A stretch of 64,000 nucleotides of DNA from Phycisphaeraceae bacterium (GCA_020851465.1 JADZCR010000006.1:248001-312000); one strand, 5' to 3'; shown: positions 27,915 through 37,187, counted from the first letter of the stretch. Numbers and translations are program-made. The notes: generated from the letters alone by a model not told the origin.

Positions 27915-28643
27915 TTACGGGTAGTGCCATTCTTCCGGCTTGACCCAACGGACGGACAGGTCGTGAGCCAGCACATTTTTCCCGACCTCTGCATTGATAT
28001 GGGTGATGTCTGGATCGGGAATGTGATTTCGCAGCACGCCGCCGTAGAAAGTGAAGGTGTCGTCATAAAGCAGCGAGCCTGCGGGAGGATTCCCACCGCT
28101 GAGGAAGGCTCCCCATGCATAAGAGCCGCGGACTTTGGGTGTGCGTTCGATGGGATAGAACGGATTCCCGCCGTAGTCGAGTACGGGCAGCCCGCCGTTG
28201 CCGTAGTCGTCTTCGAGTTCGAGGTGGAGCGTTTTCCAGTCCCAGATGTACCCCGCCCAGTTGAAGTAACGGCTGGGGCAATAGAAGACTTTGCTCTCGC
28301 TGTTGAGATAAGGAGCCAAACCACGAAAGAGCATGGTTGCGCCTCCGGTCGGACTCCAGGAGCCGGGGTTGCCGGCATTGCTGACGTAGAGCGGTGAAGT
28401 GACACCAAAATCCAGCGGCAGATTTCGTGGTTCTGTCGGGAGCCAACCCTTGCTGTCGTCGGAATACATCCGCATCGCCAGACCGATGGTTCGCAGATTC
28501 TGACCTCGGCAGTGAATCCGCCGTTCGGCTTCGCGGGCCTGACTCAGTGCAGGCAGCAGCAAGGCCATCAACAGCGCAATAATCGAGATGCAAACCAGCA
28601 GCTCAACTAACGTGAAACCCCGGCGATGTGACGTGTGCGTCAT
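27915..28643 (-). CDS. Type II secretion/pilin-like protein with prepilin N-terminus
   Basis: 242 residues from the ATG at 28643; the open frame extends to 28706 but GGAG lies about 10 bases before this ATG, and the prepilin leader fits it. The leader MTHTSHRRG is followed by [19 protein letters not shown], the classic prepilin peptidase and N-methylation site with a hydrophobic helix. The rest is a pilin-like globular domain typical of the planctomycete DUF1559/H-x9-DG group, ending near [14 protein letters not shown], an imperfect form of that group's C-terminal motif. The -10-like hexamer TAGAAT at 28686-28681 could give a leader of about 31 bases. Confidence 0.88.
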   Translation of the reverse strand: MTHTSHRRGFTLVELLVCISIIALLMALLLPALSQAREAERRIHCRGQNLRTIGLAMRMYSDDSKGWLPTEPRNLPLDFGVTSPLYVSNAGNPGSWSPTGGATMLFRGLAPYLNSESKVFYCPSRYFNWAGYIWDWKTLHLELEDDYGNGGLPVLDYGGNPFYPIERTPKVRGSYAWGAFLSGGNPPAGSLLYDDTFTFYGGVLRNHIPDPDITHINAEVGKNVLAHDLSVRWVKPEEWHYP

Positions 28644-28711
28644 GGATCGACTCCAGTGAACGGCAACATCTTTATCGGTTATTCTAGCAAGAACCGTCTC
28701 GCGCAATGCGA

Positions 28712-30109
28712 TCAGGCACGTTGTTTTTGTCGTCTGGAAAAAGCTGTTTTTCCGGCGGGTCGAGATTCGGGGGAATCCTTGCCGCCTTTGCCGGCTCCTT
28801 TGGATCGATCCGCATCGCGCAACATTTTGACCTGCCCGCCGACAATGGTCGCCAATGCCCGGCCTGTGACGCGCCAGCCGTGGAAGGGGCAGTTCCGACT
28901 TTTGCCGTCGAATTGAGCGACGTCGATTGTCCAGGTCTCCTTCGGGTCGATGATGGTTACGTCCGCATCGCTCGATCCGGGTGTCAGCGAGCCTTTTCCG
29001 GGCAGGGGGCAGAGTCGGGCGGGGTTGATCGTCATCATCGCGATCATGGCCGGCCAGTCGAGGGTTTCACTTTCGATCAGGGCGCGGATGTAAAGCGGCA
29101 GAGCAGACTCGAGACCGATGATCCCGAACGGAGCTGCGGCGAACTCCAGTTCCTTCTCCTCCTGCGTATGCGGCGCGTGATCGGTGGCGAGAATGGTGAT
29201 CGTGCCGTCGCGGATGCCTTCGATGATCGCTTCGATGTCGCGTTTGGCGCGCAGCGGCGGGTTCATCTTAAAGCCCGTGTCGTAGCTGGCGCAGCTCTCC
29301 TCGGTCAGCAGCAGGTGATGAGGTGACGCCTCTGCGGTGACGTGCGCCTGGCCGAAAAGATCCGCCCGCGCCCGGCGAATGATCTCGACACTACCTCCGC
29401 TGGAAAGATGCTGCACGTGGTAGCGGCAGCCGAAATTCTGCGAGAGGTTGAGCAGGATGTCGCGCTGGATCATCGCTTCCTCAGCCACACGCGGCCATCC
29501 GGCCAGCCCCAGTCGAGTCGCCAGCGAGCCGGCATTCATTACACCGCCGCCGGAGAGTTCGGGGTCTTCGCAATGTTGCATGAGAACCTTGCCGGTCATC
29601 GCGATGTATTGGAGCGCCTTGTTCATCATCCCCGCCGAAGCGACACCCACGCCGTCATCGGTAAAGCCGACAGCTCCGCTGGCAGCCATGAGGCCGATCT
29701 CAGCGAGTTCTTTGCCCTCACGCGCTTTGGTGATCGCACCGACGGGAAACACATTGGCGAGATTGGCACGCTGCGACTGGCGGTAAACAAACTCCACCCG
29801 GCTGTCGTCGTCGAGGGCCGGCTTGGTGTTGGGCATGCAACAGACGCTGGTGAATCCGCCGTTGACCGCGGCGGCGGCACCAGTGGCGATCGTCTCCTTC
29901 TCCTCCTGTCCCGGCTCGCGGAAGTGAACATGGATGTCGATCAGGCCCGGCGTGACGAGGCAGCCATCGGCCTTGATGACCTTGCCCTGGGGCTTGGAAA
30001 CCTTGCCGATCCGGGTGACTTTTCCGTTTTCGAGGACCAGATCTGAAATGGTGTCAATCTGGTTAGCGGGGTCGATCAGCCGTCCGCCGGTGATGGTCAG
30101 GGTGGACAT
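28712..30109 (-). CDS. pyrC: Dihydroorotase
   Basis: 465 residues. The amidohydrolase metal motifs are present: [16 protein letters not shown] near residue 60, His in LMQHCED and YHVQHLSS, and Asp in [13 protein letters not shown]. The length and motif style are those of class I dihydroorotase, which converts carbamoyl-aspartate to dihydroorotate in pyrimidine synthesis. The C-terminal 30 residues are Lys/Arg/Gly-rich and not part of the family. No pyrB or other pyrimidine genes adjoin, and the ATG has a -10-like sequence (TAAGCT) ending 6 bases before it, so a leaderless transcript is possible. An allantoinase or hydantoinase role is less likely given the REPG motif. Confidence 0.92.
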   Translation of the reverse strand: MSTLTITGGRLIDPANQIDTISDLVLENGKVTRIGKVSKPQGKVIKADGCLVTPGLIDIHVHFREPGQEEKETIATGAAAAVNGGFTSVCCMPNTKPALDDDSRVEFVYRQSQRANLANVFPVGAITKAREGKELAEIGLMAASGAVGFTDDGVGVASAGMMNKALQYIAMTGKVLMQHCEDPELSGGGVMNAGSLATRLGLAGWPRVAEEAMIQRDILLNLSQNFGCRYHVQHLSSGGSVEIIRRARADLFGQAHVTAEASPHHLLLTEESCASYDTGFKMNPPLRAKRDIEAIIEGIRDGTITILATDHAPHTQEEKELEFAAAPFGIIGLESALPLYIRALIESETLDWPAMIAMMTINPARLCPLPGKGSLTPGSSDADVTIIDPKETWTIDVAQFDGKSRNCPFHGWRVTGRALATIVGGQVKMLRDADRSKGAGKGGKDSPESRPAGKTAFSRRQKQRA

Positions 30110-30195
30110 ACGGATAGCTTAACAGGAGAGGCGGGATCAGTGGAGGGCGGCCTGAGGGCAGCAGGTTCAGCACACGGGTCGGAATGCTGTTGCGT

Positions 30196-30384
30196 TTAAG
30201 CTTCCTGTTTGGAGCGGATCGCCTTGAGGTATTGCTGACGGAGCGTTTTTGATTCGCGGAGCGTGTCGTGAATGGAAATCTGGCGGTGGTGATACATGGC
30301 GATCACGTAGAGCACGCTCGTGAACAGCAGATAGACCAATACCGCCAGCACGATCCACACGCTTTGGAAAACAGCCCAGGTCAT
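30196..30384 (-). CDS. Small single-helix membrane protein
   Basis: 62 residues with one strongly hydrophobic segment (about residues 6-28) and a basic, helix-forming C-terminal tail rich in Lys, Arg and Gln. No family recognised. The -10-like TAAATT (30397-30392) ends 7 bases before the ATG, which supports expression. It lies between pyrC and a divergent large gene. A real gene is more likely than not, but the short length makes the call uncertain. Confidence 0.55.
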   Translation of the reverse strand: MTWAVFQSVWIVLAVLVYLLFTSVLYVIAMYHHRQISIHDTLRESKTLRQQYLKAIRSKQEA

Positions 30385-30471
30385 GGCTTGAAATTTATCG
30401 GCCCAAGGCTGCGTATGACTTCATACGGCATGGACGATTCCGACATACCTTTGAGTCGTTAGACTTTGGAT
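30385..30471. promoter_or_regulatory. Divergent promoter region with two start-proximal -10 boxes
   Basis: On the minus strand TAAATT (30397-30392) ends 7 bases before the ATG at 30384. On the plus strand TAGACT (30460-30465) ends 6 bases before the ATG at 30472. Both spacings predict transcripts that begin at or next to the start codon. No good -35 box is seen for either, so the assignment rests on the -10 position. Confidence 0.45.
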
Positions 30472-32796
30472 ATGGAGCACCGATTTGTGCTTTCATCCCG
30501 GCTGGCGTTTCTGGTTTCGCTTGTTTGTCTGTTGATTTCCTCCGTGGCGTCGGCGCAGCCGGACATTCGGCTGTCGGTCGATGCGGAGAACATCGGGCTT
30601 GGCGGGTCAGTGCGTCCCGGCTCATGGACGCCGATGCTCATCACCCTGGAAAACCGGGAAAGCGTGTCGGTTCAGGTACGGTGTCAGTGGACGCTGACAG
30701 ATCCCGACGGCGATGAGGTGAGTGCCCATCGGAGCGTTGCCCTGACGCCGGGTAAGTCGCAGGGCGTCTGGCTATACGCGGTGCCGCCGCTGACGCTCGA
30801 TGAACGGACGGTCTGGCGTGTCTCGGTGGTTGATGAATCATCCGGCCAGCAGGTCGCCATGACGAGCATCAGCCTGCCCGCCAGCGCGATTATCTCGCCC
30901 TACAACCGCATCATCGGCGTCACCAGCGCGCAATCGCTGGCACTCCAGCCGTATGCCGAAATCAACACCCAGCACGAGGCGGCATACTTTGTGCGCGACA
31001 TCGACCCGGCGCGATTACCCGACCGCTGGCATGGGCTGTCGATGATGCAGGCCCTCATCTGGACGCCTGACGCGCCCAACGGCAGTGATCCAAGCTCGAC
31101 CAACATCTCCAGCGAGACGCGAAACGCCATCCTCGAATGGGTGCGACGGGGAGGGCACCTCGTCATCGTCCTGCCGGCCGTGGGGGATCGGTGGTCGGAG
31201 TCACCCTTCCGATCATTACTGGGTGATACGAAGATGGAGACGGTTGCGGAAGTGGCCCCGCCGATTTTTCTCGGCACACCCGTAAGCGGTTTTTCCAATA
31301 TCGAAGTCAAGACATTCCAGCCAGGTACCGACGCAACACCGCTGCTGCGCGATAAACCCGCCAGTGATCCCGGCAGCAGAGTGCTGGCGGTGGCGCAGCC
31401 GTTCGGCATGGGGCGCGTGACGCTCATTGGTGTGGACCTGACCGACAAGCGGCTGTCAAAAATGGGGCTGCCCAATCCTTACACCGTTGGTCATAACACG
31501 GTCGGCGAGTTGCTCTGGCCGACGGTCTTTGGCTGGCGCGGGCCGGTGTTTTCCACCAACACGATCGACTCGATGCGTGCCAACAACACCCTTCTGGATG
31601 CCCAGCAGCGCCGCACCACGGTGATCGACGAACCGCTGATCGCCAATCTTGTGAGCATGAGCGCATCAACCGCGACGCCGATGCTCCTGGCGATCGTGCT
31701 GTTTGCCTTGTACTGGTTCATCGCCGGCCCGGTCAGTTTCGGCGTGCTGCGGCAGCGCGATCAACTCCGTCACAGTTGGACGGTTTTCTGCCTGGTTGTG
31801 CTCGGCTGCACCGTGATTGCCTGGGGCGGTGCGGCCTTGCTGCGGCAGACGCACGCTCGAATCGAACATTTCTCCGTCGTGGACTTCGACACGCGCGGAA
31901 TTGCTCATGCACATAGCTGGTTCTCAGCATTTTCGCCGCATCACGGGGGCGTTGAGATGTCGCTCGGCGTCACCAATGACGACTCCAATCACAACTACCT
32001 CGCGACTCCCGGCATTTCCATGTCTCGTTCGGAAAGCGGATTTCTTGATCCGCAGCGGTACGGTTATGACGGCGGTTCACCCACGAGCATCGCATATCCA
32101 TTTCGCGCCACAGCAAGACAGATCGAAGCTGACTACCTCGGACGCCTCGACCATGACACGGGGATGCCGCAGGAATGGGTTGCTCCGCAGGGAACGGTGC
32201 GGATGGAGAAAGGTTGGCCGGTCGGATCGCTCAAACATGAGCTGCCCGGCACACTCAAGGATGTGATTGTCGTGTACGTCCCCGCCAACGGACGCGAACC
32301 GTGGGTCTGGCCGTGGCTGCGCGAGTGGCCGGCTGGGGCGAGCGTCGAACTCAAGCGGCCGCAGAATGCCGTCTATCTGGTCGTCCCGCCTTCGACGAAC
32401 AAACCGCTCTGGGGCGGATATCTCGGTGACTTGGTAGAGCAAGGCAAACCCGGCAACAACCTGCCCTCGCGGCAGCAGAGCAGCCTCCGTCTCTCCTCGG
32501 ATGAAAACGTCAAGCTCGCAGAGATGTTGACGTTTTATTCGCTGCTCCCTTCGCCGCGTGCGGAGAAAAAGAGCGACGAATATCTGCTGCCTGAGAATGC
32601 CCCCATGCAGTATCTGCGCTCAATCGGTCGGCCGGCGGATATGTCGGCAATGCTGGCGTTCCGCCGCCTGTTCATCATCGGGCATCTGGAACAAAGCCCG
32701 CAACCCATGCCGTTGAAACTTGACCAAAGCAGCGTTCCCTCACGCGGTTGGACCGTGGTCCGCTGGAGCACACCCATCCTCGATGAGGAGAAATAG
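30472..32796 (+). CDS. Large exported membrane protein preceding an ABC ATPase
   Basis: 774 residues from the ATG at 30472; a TTG 6 bases earlier is possible. A signal peptide (about 1-28, ending in SVASA) is followed by a beta-rich domain, a GATase-like segment (ILEWVRRGGHLVIVLPA near residue 222), and two membrane helices at about 403-425 and 438-458. The rest is a beta-rich extracytoplasmic domain. The lay-out resembles the cluster A/B VWA partners but has no VWA/MIDAS motif. It is followed after 71 bases by an ABC ATPase of the ABC-2 type, so it may be the membrane partner of that ATPase although it lacks the six-helix permease pattern. Function unknown. Confidence 0.8.
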   Translation: MEHRFVLSSRLAFLVSLVCLLISSVASAQPDIRLSVDAENIGLGGSVRPGSWTPMLITLENRESVSVQVRCQWTLTDPDGDEVSAHRSVALTPGKSQGVWLYAVPPLTLDERTVWRVSVVDESSGQQVAMTSISLPASAIISPYNRIIGVTSAQSLALQPYAEINTQHEAAYFVRDIDPARLPDRWHGLSMMQALIWTPDAPNGSDPSSTNISSETRNAILEWVRRGGHLVIVLPAVGDRWSESPFRSLLGDTKMETVAEVAPPIFLGTPVSGFSNIEVKTFQPGTDATPLLRDKPASDPGSRVLAVAQPFGMGRVTLIGVDLTDKRLSKMGLPNPYTVGHNTVGELLWPTVFGWRGPVFSTNTIDSMRANNTLLDAQQRRTTVIDEPLIANLVSMSASTATPMLLAIVLFALYWFIAGPVSFGVLRQRDQLRHSWTVFCLVVLGCTVIAWGGAALLRQTHARIEHFSVVDFDTRGIAHAHSWFSAFSPHHGGVEMSLGVTNDDSNHNYLATPGISMSRSESGFLDPQRYGYDGGSPTSIAYPFRATARQIEADYLGRLDHDTGMPQEWVAPQGTVRMEKGWPVGSLKHELPGTLKDVIVVYVPANGREPWVWPWLREWPAGASVELKRPQNAVYLVVPPSTNKPLWGGYLGDLVEQGKPGNNLPSRQQSSLRLSSDENVKLAEMLTFYSLLPSPRAEKKSDEYLLPENAPMQYLRSIGRPADMSAMLAFRRLFIIGHLEQSPQPMPLKLDQSSVPSRGWTVVRWSTPILDEEK

Positions 32797-32867
32797 TGCA
32801 GCATGAAACCATCCGCTGCACCATCACTCGACAAACACAGGGACGCTTCGCGTAAACTCTGACGCTC

Positions 32868-33803
32868 ATGGCGATGATCGAAACCATCAACCTGACCAAA
32901 CGCTATGGCGACCTGATGGCGCTGGCGAACCTCAAGCTGGAGATTGAGGAGGGGGACTGCTTCGGGTTCATCGGTCCCAACGGCGCGGGCAAAACGACGA
33001 CGATCAAAATCCTCGCCACGCTGCTCAAACCCACGTGGGGAGAAGCACGGATCAATGGGCTTTCTGTCGGGCCGGTCAACGCCCGCGAGGTTCGCGCGAT
33101 CATCGGCTACGTACCCGATTACTTCGGCTCGTATGAAGACATGGTGGTCAAAGAGTATCTGGAGTTTTTCGCAGCGGCTTATCACATCCACGGCGCCAAA
33201 CGCCGACAGGTCATTGATGACGTGCTGAATCTGACGGACCTGGGATACAAGGCCGACGCCGAGGTCAACACGCTCTCGCGCGGCATGCAGCAGCGGCTAT
33301 CGCTGGCGCGTGTGCTCCTGCACGATCCCAAGGTGCTGCTGCTCGACGAGCCGGCGTCAGGTCTTGATCCCCGGGCACGCATCGAAATACGCGAACTGCT
33401 TAAAGAGCTGCACCGGATGGGGAAGACCATTCTCATCAGCTCGCACATCCTTTTGGAGCTGGCGGACTTCTGCACGAAAATCGGCATCATCGAACGCGGC
33501 CAGATGATTTTCACCGGCACGGTGACGGAAATTCTCGAACGGGCAAAGGTCGGCCTGGTCCTCAATATCAATGTCGCGCAAAATCAGGTCGGGGCTTCGG
33601 ACCTGATCCGTAAATTGCCGGGGGTGGTCAGCAGCGAGGTGCAGTCCGGCCAGATCCGCGTCAACTGCGAGCCAGCCCGCGCTGATCCCGCCTTGATCGC
33701 CGAAAAACTCGTCACGGCTGGATTCCGCCTCACTCGCCTGGAGGAGGAACGGGTGAATCTCGAAACCGCCTTTATGCGGCTGACCAAGGGATTGGTGCAG
33801 TAG
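32868..33803 (+). CDS. ABC transporter ATP-binding protein (ABC-2 type)
   Basis: 311 residues. Walker A is in GPNGAGKTTTIKIL, the signature is LSRGMQQRLSLARVLL, Walker B is VLLLDEPASGLDP, and the H-loop His is in LISSHILLELADF. The extra C-terminal region of about 80 residues is common in ATPases of ABC-2 exporters and gliding-type (GldA-like) systems. No permease gene is adjacent: downstream is a convergent gene with a terminator between. The gene starts 71 bases after the large membrane-protein gene; TAAACT (32853-32858) ends 9 bases before the ATG, so it may also have its own near-leaderless promoter. Confidence 0.93.
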   Translation: MAMIETINLTKRYGDLMALANLKLEIEEGDCFGFIGPNGAGKTTTIKILATLLKPTWGEARINGLSVGPVNAREVRAIIGYVPDYFGSYEDMVVKEYLEFFAAAYHIHGAKRRQVIDDVLNLTDLGYKADAEVNTLSRGMQQRLSLARVLLHDPKVLLLDEPASGLDPRARIEIRELLKELHRMGKTILISSHILLELADFCTKIGIIERGQMIFTGTVTEILERAKVGLVLNINVAQNQVGASDLIRKLPGVVSSEVQSGQIRVNCEPARADPALIAEKLVTAGFRLTRLEEERVNLETAFMRLTKGLVQ

Positions 33804-33815
33804 CCCGCGGCGCAT

Positions 33816-33855
33816 AAAAAATCCCACGACCGCACACTTCCGCGCCCGTGGGATT
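33816..33855 (-). terminator. Rho-independent terminator
   Basis: On the minus strand AATCCCACG (33855-33847, written as its complement on the plus strand) pairs with 33828-33820 in a 9-bp stem and is followed by six T (complement of A at 33816-33821). It lies after the Spy-like gene that ends at 33891. The plus-strand ABC gene ends just before, and the stem may also slow that transcript, but there is no T-run on that side. Confidence 0.8.
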
Positions 33856-33890
33856 CTCCGGTTTGGTTTAGCAGTCGGGGGATTGCTCGA

Positions 33891-34514
33891 TCAGATGTCG
33901 AGTTCCTTCTTTTCCTGTTCAGCGGGTCGAGTCGTCGGTGGGCGTTTCTCGTGACGCATACGTTCACCGCGCGGACCACCGGGGCCCATGCCGTCCATCC
34001 CGCGATGTTTCTTTATCTGTTCCTTGATCTTCTCGTCGAACTTGGCTTTCTGTTCGTCATTGAGGACGCTGCGAATCTTGTCCGCGTGAGCCTTAAGGCC
34101 TACGCCGTTCTCATCCGCGAGCTTTTTCATCTTTTCGCCGATTTCCTTGGCCTGCTCCCGGTCCTTGGACTCCATGGCTTCCTTGAACTGATCACGCAGG
34201 GCTTTCATTTCGTCGCCGTGTTCGCTGTGAAAGGCCTTCATCTTTGTGAGGAAATCGCTCTGGATTTCTCGGATCTGCGTCTTCTGTTCGTCGGATAGAT
34301 TCAGTTCGGAAAGCAGTCGCATCATCTCGTGGCCGCGTCCGCCGGGTTTACGACCAAAGCCGCTCTCACCGGGTTGTGTAGCCGGGGGATGCGCCCGCGG
34401 GCCGCCAAGCTCCTTGTTGTCTTTCTTTTCCTGTTCCCCAAACACCGCTCCGCCCGCCAGACACACCGCCACAATGGCCGGCACCATCAGTCGAGTCTTC
34501 CAACCTTGAAGCAT
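33891..34514 (-). CDS. Periplasmic Spy/CpxP-like stress chaperone
   Basis: 207 residues from the ATG at 34514, preceded by AAGGAG at a good distance; a longer open frame to 34610 is rejected. A signal peptide (about 1-22) is followed by a mostly helical, highly charged domain. Two LTxxQ-type elements (LSDEQKTQIREIQ near 70 and LNDEQKAKFDEKI near 140) mark the Spy/CpxP group of periplasmic chaperones, or the heavy-metal-resistance/zinc-sensing relatives. Gly/His/Arg-rich tails flank the core (KHRGMDGMGPGGPRGERMRH), which could bind metal. An intrinsic terminator follows. Likely induced by envelope stress, but no regulator is adjacent. Confidence 0.82.
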   Translation of the reverse strand: MLQGWKTRLMVPAIVAVCLAGGAVFGEQEKKDNKELGGPRAHPPATQPGESGFGRKPGGRGHEMMRLLSELNLSDEQKTQIREIQSDFLTKMKAFHSEHGDEMKALRDQFKEAMESKDREQAKEIGEKMKKLADENGVGLKAHADKIRSVLNDEQKAKFDEKIKEQIKKHRGMDGMGPGGPRGERMRHEKRPPTTRPAEQEKKELDI

Positions 34515-34603
34515 GAGAGTTCTCCTTGGGTAAGTAGCCTTGTTCGAGGCTTTGTGGCTGAACGGGTCAGCCGCATGTCTATTGCATCGACATTTCGATG
34601 AAA

Positions 34604-34633
34604 TTCGCAAGCTCAGGGCGACGCGCCTATGAT
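34604..34633 (+). promoter_or_regulatory. Candidate promoter for mrp
   Basis: TTCGCA (34604-34609) and TATGAT (34628-34633) are 18 bases apart, with 4 and 5 matches to the consensus hexamers. The predicted start is near 34640, leaving a leader of about 38 bases before the mrp ATG. Confidence 0.4.
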
Positions 34634-34677
34634 TTTGACCCCGACGATCGTGTGGGAATTATGAAGTTGAGAGTGCC

Positions 34678-35760
34678 ATGCCTATCACCAAAGACCAGAT
34701 CATTGACCAGCTCCGCAAGGTAAACGACCCCGAACTGCACCGTGACCTCGTCACGCTGAACATGGTTAAAAAAGTCGCGTACTGCGACGGTCACGTCGAT
34801 CTGAATATCGAGCTGACCACGCCGGCCTGCCCGCTCAAGGACCAGATCCGCTCCGATGTTGAAAAAGCCATCCGTGCGCTGGGTCCGGAGATCAAAGCGA
34901 TCAACATTGAGTTTTCCGCGCAGGTGCAGCAGTCTCCGCAGGCACGGGCGGCCGCCAACAATCCGTTACCGGAGGTCAAGCACATCATCTCCGTCGGTGC
35001 AGGCAAGGGCGGTGTGGGCAAGAGTACGATCGCTGTGAATCTTGCGGTCGGACTGGCGCGCAGCGGAGCTGCGGTGGGCCTCATGGACGGCGACATTTAC
35101 GGCCCGTCGCTGCCGACACTGCTGGGTCTCGGCCAAACTGCACCGCGAGCCAACGGCAACATCATCCTTCCCTTTGAGGTTCACGGTATCCGCGCGATGA
35201 CGGTCGGCTGCCTTGTCGAGCCGGAAAAGCCGCTGATCTGGCGCGGCCCGATGGCGCATGGTGCGTTCCGCCAGCTTGCGACGCAGACACAGTGGGGGCC
35301 GCTGGATTATCTGGTGATCGACCTGCCTCCGGGCACGGGCGACGTGCCGCTCACCATGTCGCAGCTCCTTCCGCTGACCGGAGCGGTCGTCGTCTGCACA
35401 CCGCAGAAAGTGGCTCAGGACGACGCCCGCCGGGCGATCGGCATGTTCCGACAACTGTCCATCGAGGTGCTGGGTGTCGTTGAAAACATGAGCTATTTCA
35501 TCGGTGATGACGGCAAGGAGTACGACATCTTCGGTCGCGGCGGCGCGGAAAAGATGGCCAGCGAAATGGGTGTTCCGTTCCTGGGAACCGTGCCGATCAA
35601 CATGGCCCTGCGCGCGAACTCCGATGCGGGGCGACCTACCGCGAACTTCACCGAAGACCCGCAACTTTGCCACGAACTGGAAAATGTCGTGCGACGGCTC
35701 GCCGGCAGAATCAGTATGGCCGCGAGGTTGAATCAGGCCCCGGTGCTGAGCGTCTCCTGA
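34678..35760 (+). CDS. mrp: Mrp/ApbC-type P-loop ATPase
   Basis: 360 residues. An N-terminal DUF59/MIP18 domain (about 1-95, with VNDPELHRDLV) is followed by the Mrp ATPase core. The deviant Walker A GAGKGGVGKST is at about 104-114, followed by GDIYGPSLPTLLG and the family signature DLPPGTGDVPLT. Mrp proteins carry or insert Fe-S clusters for other proteins. In the region where most Mrp proteins have CxxC after ENMSYF, this one reads ENMSYFIGDDGKEYDIFG, with no Cys pair. It may still act as an ATPase but cluster binding by that motif is lost. Confidence 0.93.
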   Translation: MPITKDQIIDQLRKVNDPELHRDLVTLNMVKKVAYCDGHVDLNIELTTPACPLKDQIRSDVEKAIRALGPEIKAINIEFSAQVQQSPQARAAANNPLPEVKHIISVGAGKGGVGKSTIAVNLAVGLARSGAAVGLMDGDIYGPSLPTLLGLGQTAPRANGNIILPFEVHGIRAMTVGCLVEPEKPLIWRGPMAHGAFRQLATQTQWGPLDYLVIDLPPGTGDVPLTMSQLLPLTGAVVVCTPQKVAQDDARRAIGMFRQLSIEVLGVVENMSYFIGDDGKEYDIFGRGGAEKMASEMGVPFLGTVPINMALRANSDAGRPTANFTEDPQLCHELENVVRRLAGRISMAARLNQAPVLSVS

Positions 35761-35821
35761 CTGAGGCCGCGTGATTCAACGGACGGATCATCCACGCACG
35801 CCACGCTGACGGATACGTTCC

Positions 35822-35827
35822 TACACT
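35822..35827 (+). promoter_or_regulatory. -10-like box for a predicted leaderless gene
   Basis: TACACT ends 6 bases before the ATG at 35834, so the predicted transcription start is the A of the start codon. No convincing -35 box is found. The bases CTATCCGTATG at the end of this site recur exactly at the start of pyrC. Confidence 0.4.
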
Positions 35828-35833
35828 ATCCGT

Positions 35834-36337
35834 ATGGAACGCGGAAAAATGCTGACGGTTGCCGGCGGGCCGGTCGTCATCTGTGAAAAGACACTGCGTG
35901 CGTTGCTGGCGATCCGGCGTGAAAAACTCCTGCCGGAAATTTACGGACGAGTCGCCATCGCCCGGTCGGTTTTCCAGGCAATGGGTGATGTTCTGCCCAT
36001 CGCGCCGCCGTGGATTGATGTCCTGGACGATCAGCCGCAGCAGAGTCTGCCGGCTCGCATCAGCGGCGGCACACCATCCGAAACCGCAACCTTAAAGCTC
36101 GCGCTGGCGCTGCCTGCTTCGCTGGTGCTGTTTGACGGCCCGATGAAGGACAGCGTGAAACTCAGCTACATCAAGGCTGAGGGCACCGTGCCGATCCTCG
36201 TGATGGCCTACCGCATGGGTAAGCTCTCCGCGGTGCAGCCGATGGTCAAAGCCCTGCAATCACTGGGTCATGCGGACGTGCTGCCGTCAGCCGAGATGCT
36301 CGACGCGCTCTGGGGCGCATTGAGCAAGCTCGAATAG
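35834..36337 (+). CDS. Degenerate PIN-domain-like protein (DUF3368 type)
   Basis: 167 residues. The order of elements resembles DUF3368 predicted PIN proteins: a first strand (VVICEKTLRALL, residues 14-25) where active PIN domains have an Asp-Thr-Ser-Pro start, then GRVAIARSVFQAM, a GTPSETATLKLALAL helix with Glu83, and a LVLFDG strand with Asp101. The first catalytic acid appears as Glu18 rather than Asp. Single-protein location, with no antitoxin-like partner, makes a toxin role doubtful. Similarity is judged by eye, so the family call is tentative. It lies 73 bases after mrp, and its -10-like box predicts a separate transcript. Confidence 0.6.
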   Translation: MERGKMLTVAGGPVVICEKTLRALLAIRREKLLPEIYGRVAIARSVFQAMGDVLPIAPPWIDVLDDQPQQSLPARISGGTPSETATLKLALALPASLVLFDGPMKDSVKLSYIKAEGTVPILVMAYRMGKLSAVQPMVKALQSLGHADVLPSAEMLDALWGALSKLE

Positions 36338-36356
36338 TGGGCAACGCACTCAGCGC

Positions 36357-37187
36357 TCAGGCGAGACCGGCTGGGGTTCGCCGCACGCGCCGCAGGACTG
36401 CCGCACCGATGCCGCCAAGCGTGAGAAAGCCCAGTGCCGCCGTCGTCGGTTCAGGAACAGCATTATCCTGCGAAGGACGGAATGGAACTTCCTGCCTTGC
36501 GGAAGCGATGATCTCGACCGCCAGGTCGTTGTAGTCCTTATCCCCGAGGTTCAGGTCTTCCCAGAAGAGCATCCACGTCGTTTTGTTTTCATAGTTGCTG
36601 CCGGTGATTCCGGTCATCATGTAGGTGATGAGGTGGTCGGTGTTACAGGCGTTGTCGCTGTTAAGCGATGACCACGTGCCGCCGTCACCGGATCGCGCCC
36701 AGCGCCACTGTGCCGGGTAGCCGAGGGCTTCACCCATGTCGATCGTAGTTGACCCGGTGACGGAGTACCCGTAGCCACTGACGTCAAAGAGATTGTGATA
36801 GGTTCCGCCTGAGAAACCGTCGAAGTAGCCGAACGACTGCTGGTATCCGGCAAAGCGAGCCTGCGCCGACCCGACTGCGATACCATCCGACCAGAGCTGG
36901 TCGTCGCGGATTCCGGTCGGCAAGTTGATGAGGTTGGTGGAATTGGCTCCGGCGAGTTTGTCGTCAATACGCAGGGCGACGATTCCCGCACCGTTGGCAT
37001 AGTTGTGCGTTCCTGATTGCAGCGAAAACGTACCGCCGTAAGTTTCACCCAGAATCTGCGCGACACTCTTTTCACCCGGAGGCGGTGAAAGCAGCGTCGA
37101 ATAACTCGCGTGGACCGGCGTCAACGCGAAAAGGAAAGTTGCGGCGGCAGCGGTAGCGCAGAGTTTGTTACGGCGTGAAGATTTCAT
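36357..37187 (-). CDS. PEP-CTERM exported protein with DUF4114-like domain
   Basis: 276 residues. An N-terminal signal peptide (about 1-28, ending in PVHAS), a beta-rich, Gly/Asn/Thr-rich body, and then the segment WEDLNLGDKDYNDLAVEI, which matches the conserved end of DUF4114 domains. The C-terminus has the PEP-CTERM sorting signal: VPEPTTAALGFLTLGGIGAAVLRRVRR, that is a PEP motif, a hydrophobic helix and an Arg cluster. Exosortase cleaves such tails and moves proteins to the surface, often into biofilm matrix; no exosortase is in this window. AGGGA lies 8 bases before the ATG. Confidence 0.9.
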   Translation of the reverse strand: MKSSRRNKLCATAAAATFLFALTPVHASYSTLLSPPPGEKSVAQILGETYGGTFSLQSGTHNYANGAGIVALRIDDKLAGANSTNLINLPTGIRDDQLWSDGIAVGSAQARFAGYQQSFGYFDGFSGGTYHNLFDVSGYGYSVTGSTTIDMGEALGYPAQWRWARSGDGGTWSSLNSDNACNTDHLITYMMTGITGSNYENKTTWMLFWEDLNLGDKDYNDLAVEIIASARQEVPFRPSQDNAVPEPTTAALGFLTLGGIGAAVLRRVRRTPAGLA

